Below, piece by piece: positions 1 through 12,054 of a stretch of DNA of 64,000 nt. The first letter of the stretch is position 1, and the number at the start of each line of letters is the position of its first letter. Position numbers and translations under genes: made by a program. Below the pieces are notes generated by a model. The model had not been told where the DNA came from and made no database searches. It worked only from the letters and a program-made list of their open reading frames with translations. Source of the stretch: Serripes groenlandicus (lineage: Eukaryota; Mollusca; Bivalvia; Cardiida; Cardiidae); contig JASEVX010000011.1 in assembly GCA_031761405.1 (NCBI GenBank), positions 38,233,700 through 38,297,699 on the forward strand, given 5' to 3'.

Positions 1-1930
1 ACAGCTCCAGTTCCAGATGCAGTAACGCCTGACGCTGGGGTCGAGGCAACACCGGTGCCAGAGGAAGTAACGCCAGATGCAGGGGTTGAGGCAACACCAG
101 TTGCAGAAGGTGTAACGCCTGATGCAGGGGTTGAGGCAACACCAGTTCCAGAGGGTGTAACGCCTGATGCTGGGATCGAGGCAACACCAGTAGCAGATTG
201 ACTTACACCTGATGCAGGGGTTGAGGCAACACCAGTTACAGAGGGTGTAACGCCGGATATAGGGGTTGAGGCAACACCAGTTTCAGATGGTGTAACGCCT
301 GATGCTGGGGTCGTCACAGCTCCAGTTCCAGAGGGAGTAACGCCTGATGCTGGGGTCGAGGCAACACCAGTAGCAGATGGACTTACGCCTGATGCAGGGG
401 TTGAGGCAACACCAGTTGCAGAGGGTGTAACGCCGGATGCAGGGGTTGAGGCAACACCAGTTTCAGAGGATGTAACGCCTGATGCTGGGGTCGTCACAGC
501 TCCAGTTCCAGAGGGAGTAACGCCTGATGATGGGGTCGTCACAGCTCCAGTTCCAGAGGGAGTAACGCCTGATGCTGGGGTCGTCACAGCTCCAGTTCCA
601 GAGGGTGTCACGCCTGATGCTGGGGTCGAGGCAACACCGGTACCAGAAGGAGTAACACCAGATGCAGGGGTTGAGGCAACACCAGTTGCAGAAGGTGTAA
701 CGCCTGATGCAGGGGTTGGGGCAACAACAGTTCCAGAGGGTGTAACGCCTGATGCTGGGGTTGTCACAGCGCTAGTTCCAGAGGGAGTAACGCCTGATGC
801 TGGGGTCGTCACAGATCCAGTTTCAGAGGGAGTAACGCCTGATGCTGGGGTCGTCACAGCTCCAGTTCCAGAGGGTGTCACGCCTGATGCTGGGGTCGAG
901 GCTATACCGGTACCAGAGGGAGTAACGCCAGATGCAGGGGTTGAGGCAACACCGGTTGCAGAAGGTGTAACGCCTGATGCAGGGGTTGAGGCAACACCAC
1001 TTACAGAAGGTGTAGTGCCTGATGCTGGGGTCATCACAGCTCCAGTTCCAGATGCAGTAACGCCGGATGATGGGGTCGTTACAGCTCCGGTTCCAGAGGG
1101 TGTCACGCCTGATGCTAGGGTCGAGGCAACACCGGTACCAGAAGGTGTAACGCTTGACGCTGTGGTCGAGGCAACACCGGTACCAGAGGGAGTAACGCCA
1201 GATGCAGGGGTTGAGGCAACACCAGTTGCAGAGGGTGTAACGCCTGATGCAGGGGTTGAGGCAACACCAGTTGCAGAGGGTGTAACGCCTGATGATGGGG
1301 TCGTCACAGCTCCAGTTCCAGAGGGAGTAACGCCTGATGCTGCGGTCGTCAAAGCTCCAGTTCCAGAGGGAGTAACGCCTGATGCTGGGGTCGTCACAGC
1401 TCCAGTTCCAGAGGGAGTAACGCCTGATGCTGGGGTCGTCACAGCTCCAGTTCCAGAGGGTGTAACGCCTGATGCTGGGGTCGAGGCAACACCGGTACCA
1501 GAGGGAGTAACGCCAGATACAGGGGTTGAGGCAACACCAGTTGCAGAAGGTGTAACGCCTGATGCAGGGGTTGAGGCAACACCAGTTTCAGAGGGTGTAG
1601 CGCCTGATGCTGGGGTCGTCACAGCTCCAGTTCCAGAGGGAGTAACGCCTGATGCAGGGGTTGAGGCAACACCAATTGCAGAGGGTGTAACGCCTGATGC
1701 TGAGGTCGTCACAGTTCCAGTTCCAGAGGGTGTCACGCCTGATGCTTGGGTCGAGGCAACACCGGTACCAGAGGGTGTAACGCCTGATGATGGGGTCGAG
1801 GCTGGTACTGTGCCAGAGGATGTTATGCCTGAAGCCGGGGTCGTCGCAGTTCCGGTGCTAGAGGATGTTAATATCGGGGTTGAAGCTCCAGTTGTTGATA
1901 ACAGCGTTGTTGACAACTGTGTCGTTGTTC
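1..1930 (-). CDS. Exon 39 (partial): mucin block 3, 15-residue PTS tandem repeats
   Basis: After a CCACAAAG acceptor (phase 1) come TTTQLSTTLLSTTGASTP and then an uninterrupted 45-bp repeat to the left edge, about 41 units. Two main unit types occur: PSATGVASTPASGVT and PSGTGAVTTPASGVT. I see no in-frame stop and no indel in the minus frame. The plus-strand reading of the same repeat has a TGA at 198-200 and no splice logic, so minus is the coding strand. Dense Thr/Ser/Pro implies heavy O-glycosylation. The gene continues past base 1. Confidence 0.9.
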
Positions 1931-2450
1931 CTTTGTGGTAAGAAAGAATGTTTGGTAATAAGATTTTGCTTGAAATTAAAGAAAATAGTAACTTTGTTTT
2001 TGTTAATTAATCTTTTTGTAATACCAATTTATATGATTTATAACCATTGTTAAGCCAAAAGTGTTGAAATGTAAATGTTCAGCGATTTTAACACTGCAAA
2101 AATAAATGTTAAGAAAGTGTCCTATACTTGACGCGAGCCCTGATTACATTGTAGCCGATTCTAAGTAAATATGCCACAAGTATAAATACCAGACGTAAAT
2201 ATGACAAAGGTTAACACGTTATTATTAAATTCATATCGAAATCTACATGAATAATCCCATTACTATTAAGTACTAGGCATACGATTCGATTATCGGTCAG
2301 CGAAAAGGGAATTGTAATACCCGATTACTATTTTGTAGTTTCTGTGTAACATAAATTGTCATTATGCGGTTAAATGAAATGAACAATTTCAAATAATGAT
2401 TATTATTTTAAAGAGGCTTCCATTTGAACGTTGCTTAATTCTTTTTGCTT

Positions 2451-2660
2451 AACTCTTTCACTGTCGAAATTTACAAAGTCGACTCTTTCTTGTTGAAAAT
2501 TGGACCATTCTATTTTTCGTAAAAACAGAAAATGTGGTAGGATTTAATGTATAAGTGGCTAACAATGCATATTTCAGGAGAGACAGCTCGTTACGAGCTG
2601 TCTCACTTGATTCTGCATTATTTGAAAAAACCTTCAATTGCCTTTGGCAGCGAAATGGTT
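2451..2660. repeat. Foldback repeat family H, copy 1
   Basis: Imperfect inverted repeat starting CTCTTTCACTGTCGAAATT and ending TTGCCTTTGGCAGCGAAATGG, with a central GAGACAGCTCGTTACGAGCTGTCTC-like hairpin. Related copies are at 8640-8766, 20545-20645, 22113-22312 and 33790-33978. Confidence 0.75.
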
Positions 2661-2779
2661 AAACGAACATTAAAAAAGGTACAGTGTCTATCTAGTAATA
2701 AGTGCATACATAATGATATATTCGCGTGTCTGCAACATATTAATTTTCCCTATACGACCTCAAAATGGAGGTAACTTAC

Positions 2780-2909
2780 TGTGTATGCAAGCGACTAACT
2801 TTACGGTCAATTCCATAGGTTCTGTTTCGTTATCTTGGTACACAATCACTTTAATACTTTCGATTTCTACACTTGACGGGAAATACACCTTCAGTGGCTC
2901 AGCATCGTC
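2780..2909 (-). CDS. Exon 38: discoidin-like module 3, part C
   Basis: DDAEPLKVYFPSSVEIESIK then MELTVKLVACIH. Same phase (0 in, 1 out), length (130 bp) and closing Cys (VKLVAC) as exons 26 and 31. It completes module 3 on the far side of the mucin block. Donor GTAAGT. Confidence 0.88.
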
Positions 2910-3161
2910 CTAAAACAATACAGATAACATTACTTAATAACTTATGTTCAGGTTGAAATGGCAGAATCTTGATTATTTGACACGCCAGGACGGGGCTTCA
3001 TGATAATCCCTGCATACTGGTACTTGGGTAAGAAGTTGTTTAAGGAGTCAATACAATAATCGCTCTTAATCATTCTTGCATAGTTTGCCATTCACTCAAA
3101 ATGCATGAGTTAACACCGACTACATAATATATTATCTTAACCAAGCCTCCCCGCCTTGAAA

Positions 3162-3390
3162 TGAGCCGTGCTACAAGAAAACTAACATTATGGAATCTGC
3201 GTAATGTATCGACTAAGATCAGCCTGCGCAGACACATTCCGTCTCAGAGGGATAGAGGTATAAAGTAATTATTCCTGAAACAGAAAATCCACAGGAGGCA
3301 AAACTTGTCTGTCCGGGTAAGCATGCGCGGCATGCTTAGGCTGATCCGAGTCGATACTTTACGCAGAGTCCACACAGTTGGTTTTCAACT
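3162..3390. repeat. Foldback MITE family A, copy 1 (diverged)
   Basis: Begins ATGAGCCGTG..GAAAAC and ends in the matching GTTTTC arm. The internal landmarks shared by the family are ACTCTGCGTAATGTATCGAC, TCCGTCTCAG..GGATAGAGG, CCTGAAACAGAAAATCCAC and GATACTTTACGCAGAGTCC. Confidence 0.8.
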
Positions 3391-4059
3391 GTTGAATAAT
3401 TTGGACAATATGAACAAAGAATTTGTTTACCACCGATCTGTGCATGCAGGATATTATTATCGTTACGAGCGTACACCAGACGCATGTTTTGGTAAGAGAT
3501 GTTGTGTTGAAATAAGAATAGATAAAAATACAGGGTCAAATATTCACTGGCCAATACATTCATTCTATTTATCACGTCGTTGATTCAAAGTAATGTAAAA
3601 CATCAATGAGACGTTAGTATAGCGCTTTTATCGAACGATAACTTATGCACCTGGTACTTTGTGAGGTCACGTCAAAAATAATAGTTCTCATTCTGACTTT
3701 CTTGCTATATTTTTTTCATTTCTATGTAGTATAATTGTGCTAAATTGCAAGTTATTGCAAGATCATTTTCATCAACAATTGATTAGCGCAAATAAACTAT
3801 ATGGGATTTATTATGTATGGACTAAATTATGGCTGTTCATGTCAATGTACGAATATTGTACCAGTTTTCTAGTAATGGTACGATATTGTGATGATTGACC
3901 TCTAAAATGAATATTATGTTTTATCGGCTTATTGTGAAAGAAGAAAAAGGTAAACAAAGGTAAAAGACTTTGAACATATAGATCTGTATACACAATATAA
4001 TTACATGTATCTGTAAACTGACCTTGTTATGTATTCATCATGTAAGAAATAATATGAAC

Positions 4060-4095
4060 TTAAGCAACGTCAAAGAAACAAAACACATCACTAAC
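4060..4095 (-). other. Potential read-through tail and stop after exon 37
   Basis: If the weak GTTAGT donor is not used, the mucin frame continues V-S-D-V-F-C-F-F-D-V-A and stops (TAA at 4060-4062). No strong poly(A) signal is obvious just after it, so this may be only intronic read-through. Confidence 0.35.
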
Positions 4096-5867
4096 TTTGG
4101 ACGATGTCAGTACAATGGGTGCAGCTGTTGTCTCTCCTACACTCGCAGCAGAAGTCGTTCCACTTCCAAGTATCGTTGACCCAGGAGCTACTGTTACACC
4201 TGCTGCAGCCGAAGTTACTCCACCTGAAGGAACAGAAGTGGCACCAACACCTCCACCAGGTGTCGAACCACTTGTAACTCCTCGTGATACCCCAATCCCT
4301 GATGAAACTGTGGTTGTACCAAGAGCGCCTGATGTACCTGTAGGTCCTACTGATGATGCTCCGCCACCGAATACCGTTGATCCGGGTGCTGCAGATGTCC
4401 CAGAAACACCCCAAGCACTGCCTGATGCTTGAGTGCCTGCGGATCCACCTTGTTGAGTGGGTGATACAACCCCCTGTCCGCCACTTACATATCCTGAACT
4501 TGTGCCAATTCCGCCGGATGTACCACTTGATACTAGACCACTAAATACAGTTGTTCCTGGTGCAAAAGAAATTCCTGTAACACCGCCAGCGCTGCTTGAT
4601 GTTTGACTGCCAACATTGCTTGATGCTTGGCTGGCAGCGGCTTCTCCCTGTGCTGGCGTAGTTACAACTTGACTTCCAGATATAGCTCCTGAAGCTATGC
4701 CATCTCCACCCGTTGTACTTCCGCTCAATAATGTTGCTCCAGGTGCACCGGAAATTCCTGAAACTTCTCCAGCGCTGATTTGTGTTGGACCACCAGGTAG
4801 CGATTCGGAAGTTGTACCAGCTCCACTCAATGCTCCACCACTAAAAACTGTTCCTGGTGAAGAGGAAATTCCGGAAACACCACTTGAACCAGGAACTGAT
4901 GAGGCTTCTGTTCCTGCTCCGAAAGATCCTGCAGGTGTAGCGCCAGGAGCAACCGATGTACCTGAAGGCGTTGAACCAATAGCTCCAGTTACAGCACTAA
5001 CACTTCCAGTTGTAGGTCCAGACGTCGGTCCCGATGCAGGTCCAATTCCTGCTCCGGCGGATGTGGCGCCTGATGCAGCAGTTCCAGATGGAGTTGATTC
5101 CAGACCTCCAGCTTGTGTACTCACACCACCAGATGAAAAACCTGATGATGGAACAGATGCAGGTCCCGTTCCTACACCGGCATTTGCTGCGCCTGATGCA
5201 GCAGTTCCAGATGAAGTTGAGCCAAGACTTCCAGCTTGGGTACTAACACCACCTGAAATAATACCAGATACTGGTCCAGATGCAGGTACAGTCCCTTCTC
5301 CTTCTGTTGGTGGTAGTGTAGCACCTGGTGCAGCAGTGGTTCCAGACGGTGCTGAGCCAACGGCACCACCTTGAATGCTGGTTGCAGCTACAGCTCCTGA
5401 AGCTGATGGTGTTATAGCAGCAGCATATGAAGCACTACCAGTGCTAGCAACAGAAGCACCGGGTGCCGCTGTTGTTCCAGATGGTTGTGATGAAATACCT
5501 CCAGTGGAGGCCACCGAAGCAACACCTGAAGCCCCTGAAGTACCGGTGCTGTTTCCTGCGACTGTTGAAGGACCTTGACCAGGAGCTGAGGTCGCACCAG
5601 AAGCAGCTGCTGATGTTGTTGGAAATTCTCCGCCTGTTGCCGAGCCGCTTGGAGCTTGTGTGACACCTGAAGCAAATTCTGTTGAAGCTGACAGTGTAGA
5701 AGATTCAACGGTGGACATTATAGTGACAGAGGGAGTATAGGATACTTCGATTCTATCAACGTTCGTCACGTTGTTTAGTTCAAAAAACATTAACCCATCA
5801 GTGTTTGGTTCCAATATAATCTCCAGGGAGGGTTCATCAACTACCAATGGGGCGGCAGCATCTCCAT
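4096..5867 (-). CDS. Exon 37: module 3 core strands with an inserted about 550-residue Ser/Gly/Thr/Ala mucin block
   Basis: Starts with non-mucin sequence (DGDAAAPLVVDEPSLEIILE ... MFFELNNVTNVDRIEVSYTP) equivalent to the B strands of modules 1 and 2. It then runs for roughly 550 residues of low-complexity S/G/T/A/P with imperfect units such as GGVSTQAGSLGSTSSGTAAS and APGSTVFGGGASS. 1,772 bp, phase 1 in, 0 out. The donor is the weak GTTAGT; if unused, reading continues for eleven residues to a stop at 4060-4062, giving a possible short isoform. Opposite-strand open frames here are shadows. Confidence 0.9.
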
Positions 5868-6384
5868 CTGTGAAATAAAAATGAATACTTTTTGCAGCCG
5901 ATGATAAAAGTTTAAATAATTTGAACGAGGATATTGGAAAGTACCCACGTGAGGTTTGCAAATCACTTATTCATAAAAACGTGAAGGCATATAGACAGAC
6001 GAGCAGAAAAACGACGTAAAATGATCACGAAGTGTCAAACTGCTACTGCAGGCAATTAACTTTTTAAAGCGTTAATTGCACCCTGATTTTTACAGGTAAT
6101 GTCTCGTCAAATTAGGGTTCAATTTTTCCAAAATAGTACAGGTCAAGAAAAACTACGAAAAGCAATTACGCATTAATCTTGTTTCAAACATCGTTTTGTA
6201 TGTGTGTATAATTAATGATATACAAAATTGCAAATTAAATCCTTTTTTAATTTACGCTATATACAGAAAATACGCAGCAGACGACTTTGGAAATATCAAG
6301 GCTAAAATATGGAAAAAACGTATCAATGAAAGTATAATTATTATTGAATGGAGTTGAAAACATATTTGCAACGGGATAAATAGT

Positions 6385-6516
6385 CGTAATGCTAACCCCG
6401 CAACCCTGAGCTCCAAGGAGGGCAGTCATTACGACCATTTTAAAGTCTTTAAAGATTGAACCCACGACCCCCGCACCTGATGCGGACGATCTACCACTAC
6501 ACCACCGAGGCAGTGT
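6385..6516 (-). mobile_element. tRNA-derived SINE fragment (reverse)
   Basis: Read on the minus strand: CTCGGTGGTGTAGTGGTAG (A-box-like), then GGGTTCAATC (B-box) and a body with AAAGACTTTAAAATGGTCG and a GGGGTTAGCAT segment. Same family as 29437-29660 and 45600-45845. Confidence 0.65.
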
Positions 6517-6581
6517 TTACAAAATGAAGTCACATATTTCTTGAAACTATGATTTGTAAAAGTAAATGTTTAAACCATTAC

Positions 6582-6764
6582 CTCTGATAGCATTAATATC
6601 TGGTATAATAGTATCGTCGTAGATGATTTCGTCTAATGGCATTATGTTGTCTTTGACTAAATCAGCTTCCTCACAGACGGTCGTAGTTGCGAGTGTAGAA
6701 ACAGTAGATGTTGTAACTGTAGACACAGTTGTTGTTGTTGCAACTGGGCTGGCTGTGGGAGGGG
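6582..6764 (-). CDS. Exon 36: Thr-rich linker and start of discoidin-like module 3
   Basis: APPTASPVATTTTVSTVTTS then STLATTTVCEEADL and an acidic stretch to PDINAIRG. A Thr stalk leads straight into the opening Cys, as in exon 24. Phase 1-1, donor GTAATG; splitting the module here in phase 1 rather than 0 differs from modules 1 and 2. Confidence 0.85.
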
Positions 6765-6999
6765 CTACAATACAAGCATACACAATAGTTTTTAAATGAG
6801 CAGCGAAATCAGTTACGTTGCTAAGATAAGATATTTTCCACACCAATGTTTCCTGCAATGTTCTCTAAAAGTTGACGTTAAAGGTGCTGAACTCAAGGTT
6901 ATAGATAGTATAATCAAAGTTTTAAAACTGTTTAATTGTTGTCTTCAAATATCAGAATCATACTTCTGAGATAAAATAAGAATTTCACTTTCCAGTACA

Positions 7000-9040
7000 A
7001 TAAACATCTATATATTGTTCGTTTATGCTTCATTTTTACTGGGTAGACATACCCAGGAAGCCAAATTTTGTACAATTTCATTGACTTTTTGAAAATTTAC
7101 TGCGAAAGTTTTGAACTATTTATTACTTACTTTGTTGCCACTATTAGCAATATATGTAGAAATTTCAAGATAAATCATTTGTTTATCTTCATCTGGAGTT
7201 CAGCACCTTCAAAGCTCTGGTACTTATAGTGTGTTTGTATGTACACGGATGTCCGTACCATAGCGTTATAGCAATCATGTGAAGATGTTCCCCATTTACC
7301 CACATATGGCATTTTGACAAACAGTGTGCAAATCGATCATATCGCATATGGCTATATAAACAAATATGTGTTTACCAGTTAAATAAATGAGATAAGATTA
7401 GGTTTCCTTGAGCATAGCCAATACACGACCACAAAATCAGTTTGTATTGTGTTATTCTATATTGCTCACATGAAACGAGGAAATGCCGAATATTTCGGTT
7501 AGATAAATATAATTCATAATTAGCAGGTGCATACCATAAACTAAATAACCAAACCATGTAATGTATTAATTGATTTATTAATTAATTGACTGCTTGGCGT
7601 TTAAAGTCGTTTAAAAGAGTTTTTCTTTCATATCACAGCTATATGTTCACCTACTCCATAAGAGAATCGTCTTTCAATGCTACTGCCTGAAAACAAATGA
7701 CGTATGTTACCTTGACTTTTGACACACGTCGGAAAGAATGTTTGTCTAGATGGGGTTCGAACTCCAGAATGACACATACTTTTGCTGTCCTAACTTCAAG
7801 AGAGAATGTTTCATTTAACTCAACACCGTTTACTAGAATGTGTTTATCTACACTAACGCTGTATTGTGTTGGGGTTTTAACCGCCTCCCTTTTAGTTTGG
7901 CACTGAAGTTGATATACCCGCGAATAATGCCCCTAAGGCCATTTATTGAAATGGGTTGTTTAATCGATCATGTTATAATGGTATTGGAGTCCAATGCAAT
8001 CTATTAATGTTATAGGTGTCTGCCCAGTGGTTCTGTTTTATAACCAGAATCGTCTAAGAGAAGATTGGATTATTATCTTCAAATATATAGTTATTAATTG
8101 AGCTAATGAAATCAATTTAACCTACACTATTGATGATACAATTAAATATATCGAGCGACTTTAAGGCGAAATAGAAGTACTACTCCACTGTCCTCTATTA
8201 CACTATACAGTGGTCTCGTGACAACTCGATGTGATAATTCGAATAAATCGTTCAACTCGAACCTATTCCTGAAACGGAACAGCTGCTGCACTGTTTTCTT
8301 GTTTTATTACTGGCGTCTTTTTCATAATAACCATTATAGTATTAGGATATATTTTGGAACAATAATTTCATAAATGAATTTAGCATACATTGAAGGATCA
8401 ATCGAACGCGTCGATAACTCAGAGTAATTTATGGGATTCTTTCGAACTTCGAGTAATTGCGAGTCCGTTGTTTTCCAATATGTTGCACTGAACGAATCAA
8501 AATGAAAAAGTGCCTTAAACGAAGCGCAACAACTATGAATATGAAATAACTATAATGGCGCATCGTCTGGCGGTTTAGGGTCTTACTGAAATTACGTAAT
8601 AAGTTCTTGAAACGGACATATATATATATATATTTCGGTGCCAAAGGCAATTAAAGGATTATGTAAACAATACAGATTCAGGTGAGACAGCTCGTACTTC
8701 GACATTTAATTTTACCAAATTTCCTATTAGTAGAGTCGACTTCGTGAAATTCGGCAGTGAAAGAGATATGGAAATGACACCGGTGCGCCTTATGATTCTT
8801 TACGTTGTTACCAGAAGATACACGTGTCCTTTAAAACATGAAACCGGACAGTGAAGACTCTGATCAGAATTAACGTCTGCACAGACTCGTCTGAGTATGC
8901 AGAAGCTTTGTTTGTTTGGTTTTGTATGTCGCTTTCAACCGTTTCTCATATGAAGACATTTTCTGGGAAATTGCCAGCACTATCGACAATATTTATCCTG
9001 ACACCGATGTATCAGCTGTAATCCGTTCCCCACAATCATG
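7000..9040. other. Intron with dispersed repeat debris, no gene
   Basis: Between exons 36 and 35. It holds SINE-like sequence around 7640-7905, a family H fragment (8640-8766) and a short TA run (8622-8633). No conserved coding frame is seen. Confidence 0.6.
8640..8766. repeat. Foldback family H, partial copy
   Basis: Contains CAATTAAAGGATTATGTAAAC, GTGAGACAGCTCGTA and CGACTTCGTGAAATTCGGCAG, all shared with the copies at 22113 and 33790 (opposite arm order). Confidence 0.65.
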
Positions 9041-9173
9041 AACTCAAAGGAAGGAAAGTAATTACTACAATCGAACTCGTGATCTCCCGCGCCCGAGGCG
9101 ATACATAAGCTGGTGTAGCGATACCCTAAATTGCCAGACAACGAGCACTAATACATAATATAATTATAAATAC

Positions 9174-9619
9174 CCCCAGTTGAAAATCCTACTGTAGCTC
9201 TGGCAGTTGTAGCCTCAGCATGTTGTGTCACAGCTGTTGTAGTAACTCCAGTAAAAGAGACTTGTCCTTGACCAGGGATGGTTGTTAAACCGGAAACTGA
9301 CGAAACAGTACCAGCTCCTGTAGTACCTGGACCGCCCGTTGGTATGGAAACCCCCGTTGATCCCGGTTGGCTGGAACCCGCTCCAGAAACTGTTGAAGTT
9401 CCAGCAAGTCCTGTCGTGGAGGCAGTTACTCCCGTAACGCCCGATGTACTAGGAGCAGCGCTTGTAGAAGGAACTGTAACACCTGTACTAAATACAGTGC
9501 CAGATACTAACGTTGTGCTGGCCTGCGTTACGGTGACACGTGTTAGGCGGGGAATCGTAGCTGTTCCAACCGAAGTTGAGGGAGGGATTGTCGGCACCAC
9601 AGCAGTTGGAGTTGTACCT
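9174..9619 (-). CDS. Exon 35: mucin block 1 (possible 2-bp frame disruption)
   Basis: About 148 codons of Thr/Ser/Gly/Val/Pro sequence with no cysteines in the main frame, e.g. STSAAPSTSGVTGVTASTTG, ending with an EATTARATVGFSTGG segment. The exit phase (1, donor GTATTT) fits exon 36. At the 5' end, entry in phase 1 gives a natural TTPTAV that runs out of frame after about eight codons at a GT-repeat (9595-9604); entry in phase 2 gives the open frame but an odd YNSNCCVV start. Confidence 0.8.
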
Positions 9620-10289
9620 AAAAATTATATGAAAGTGTCAGAATGTTTTCATTGCCAATCAGAACTATAGTAATTACATGTTCCCCCTTTGTCGACCATT
9701 TTGGTAGTCAAGATTTAAAATTAAAATAGTAAATATAGAAATACAAATGTACATTTGGCAAATATGAAACAAAAAGGAAATGGATCTTTACAGCAACTTT
9801 AAAGTTAAATCTGATTATATTAGTTTCTTGACTCAATTGATTTTGTCCGTGCAGTTCTTTAATGACATTTTATTGGATCTTATTCTTTTTAATAAACATT
9901 CAAACTCGCCGACAGGGGAGGTGAATATTGCATATCCAGGAACAACATATTGAAAATAATTTTGTTTGTACCGCAACAGATATTCCGTCCTTATACTAGT
10001 GCAGATTCAGATCAGCTTATACACGTTCAAGTTCAAGATCGTCACCGTTAACAAACATATGATAATTGAAGGCCAATGATAACAATGTATAACCAGTTCA
10101 GCCTGCACATCCATGCACATTTCAGTGTTCGCCAATGGTTCACAGAGAGTTTAAAATAACATATTCCAACACATAATGTCTTTGATGATCAGTTATGCAT
10201 ACTATATTTATGTTCTCTTGTCTCTATAATGTTCATGCACATCCCAGATCCCTACGTTAAAGACCAGGGTAACATTTCACTATCCATAC

Positions 10290-10500
10290 TTAGTGCTAAG
10301 TCAAACTTAATACTAACAATCACATTCATCATTCTTGCTTCCCTAATAAAAATGCCAAACTATTTCATTTCTTAACAAGTATTGTGTGTCAGCAAGTTAA
10401 CTATTTATTTCAATTGTGTCATTTACTTAAATACATTCCACCATTCATATTTTACAAAATATTAGGGAAGACAAATTATGAAATATGCTTTTAGGTATTT
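10290..10500. repeat. Dispersed repeat family J, copy 1
   Basis: Shares CCCTAATAAAAATGCC, TATTTCATTTCTTAA and ACAAAATATTAGG blocks in the same order as 40230-40475. Class unknown. Confidence 0.6.
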
Positions 10501-10703
10501 AAGTTTTACTTTAAGTAAGGTTGGTATAATTGAACCCAGAAAAAAAGTATTTAGGCGGCGCTCCGGAGAAACCAACCAAAGGGCACTTGCGACAAATGTA
10601 GCAACATATCCCCTTGTGTACCGCGCGGACCCATCTGGCTTACACTGTTCGTTTAAAGACACAGAAGTATTCACGAGGCCTCTGACATACATTGTACAGT
10701 TAA

Positions 10704-10955
10704 ATGAGCCGTTCCACGAGAAAACCAACATTATGGACTCTGCGTAATGTATGTATCATAATGTAATGCAGGCTAATCTGGGCCGACAAATTCCGTCTGA
10801 GGGGAAAAGAGGTATAAAGTAATGTTTCCTGAAACAGAAAATACACAGGAGGCGAACAGTGTCTATCCGGGTTTGCCTGCGCGACATGCTTAAGCTGATC
10901 CGGGTCGATACTTTACGCAGAGTCAACAATATTAGTTTGCTCGTGGAATGGCTTA
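10704..10955. repeat. Foldback MITE family A, copy 2
   Basis: ATGAGCCGTTCCACGAGAA at one end and the complementary TCGTGGAATGGCTTAT at the other, with the family's internal landmarks. The two arms are themselves subrepeats that can pair over most of their length. Confidence 0.85.
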
Positions 10956-11035
10956 TTTATAACAAAGTTTGTATCCGCCTTATCCAGAACTACTCTAAGG
11001 TTGGTTTTCACAGAGAACGATCTATATATACGTAC

Positions 11036-11089
11036 CCGCTGCACCTGTGATAGTTGTTGACGCACTCGGTACAGACACCGTTGTCGTAA
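11036..11089 (-). CDS. Exon 34: Thr/Val linker (donor ambiguous)
   Basis: VTTTVSVPSASTTITGAA, 54 bp with donor GTACGT (phase 1). Four bases further on, GTATAT (end at 11032) is an alternative donor that gives phase 2. The choice matters because the next exon reads openly from its first base only if entered in phase 2. Confidence 0.7.
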
Positions 11090-12054
11090 CTGAAAATTAA
11101 ATAATAATAAACATCCAAATCGTCTTGACGATATGAACCCCCTATTCCCTCATACAACAAATACTGCAGGAGACGTCTTGGAGATTATATAAGCAAAACT
11201 ATAGACAATCTCTATAAATGAAAGTATGTTTATTGAAAAGAATTGGAAATATTGATGGATCTTGCTATACATACGAATTTAGTAGAGTACGCCGGGAACC
11301 AGACTAGTTGGTAGGTTTTGTTTTCATGCTGGTGTATTAAGATTTATCAGTGGTCTCTAGTTAGTTACTAGTACTTAAAGTTATCTGAACTTCCTAGTCT
11401 AAACTTGTTTATATTTTATAATTGCAGCGAAAACCTATTAGGGTAACTTTTATGTTAGGTTAATTGGAACAAACCCCTTCCGTTGACTTTCATAGAGTGT
11501 AAAACGTGAACGGAAACTATTAAACGATCATTGTTAGCAGAATTGTAACATTTATAGACCCATTATGTTTATTTCAAGTTTGTAAATGCGTCTGCATGGA
11601 CAAGAATTACTATCAGTTTAGTGTCACTTGTTGTTCAGTCCATGTCACTTGTACTACATGTACATATAATCATTTGCATGTCTGCAATGACATGTTTATG
11701 AAATTACCTAGACATACAAATAGAAGCAACATCTAGCGATTTGGGGTCTAAATGACACTCCACATTGACATCACTTTTGAGTTTTATTTGAATTAAACTA
11801 GTGGGACTTCAGGTTTTCTGTCAGAAGATGCAAATAGGTATAGTAATTGTGCGTGCGGACGGTGAAGACACTGGTGGGAATGTGTCAGGTGCTTTTTTTC
11901 TTCAGAAGTTGCAGTTATGTATGTATAACATATATGCTGACGATGACGACTCTGATGAGACTGTATGTATGCACAGTCTCCCCTGAGTCTTCACTGTTTG
12001 AAGCCGCTTTAAGATCTAAAATCGACAGACGCGTCTCAAATACACATAACTTAC

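Noticed and set aside
1015..1941. 308-codon plus-strand frame of PDAGVEATPV-type repeats
   Set aside because: It is the antisense of the 45-bp mucin repeat. The plus frame has a TGA at 198-200 and begins only mid-array, while the minus frame is open throughout and has an acceptor in the right phase.
4097..5578. Plus-strand Pro/Val/Ala-rich frames (4097-4432, 4697-5374, 5375-5578)
   Set aside because: Shadows of the Ser/Gly/Thr mucin exon 37 on minus, which is a single uninterrupted 1.77-kb frame with domain sequence at its start.
5868..5961. Upstream ATG extension of the exon 37 frame
   Set aside because: The frame runs back through a good TTTATTTCACAG acceptor at 5868; the ATG at 5961 is intronic.
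9278..9670. 130-codon plus-strand frame
   Set aside because: Antisense shadow of mucin exon 35; it also runs through that exon's acceptor.
10462..10747. Overlapping 89-codon frames on both strands
   Set aside because: Lie across the dispersed family J and family A repeats, with no domain or splice support.
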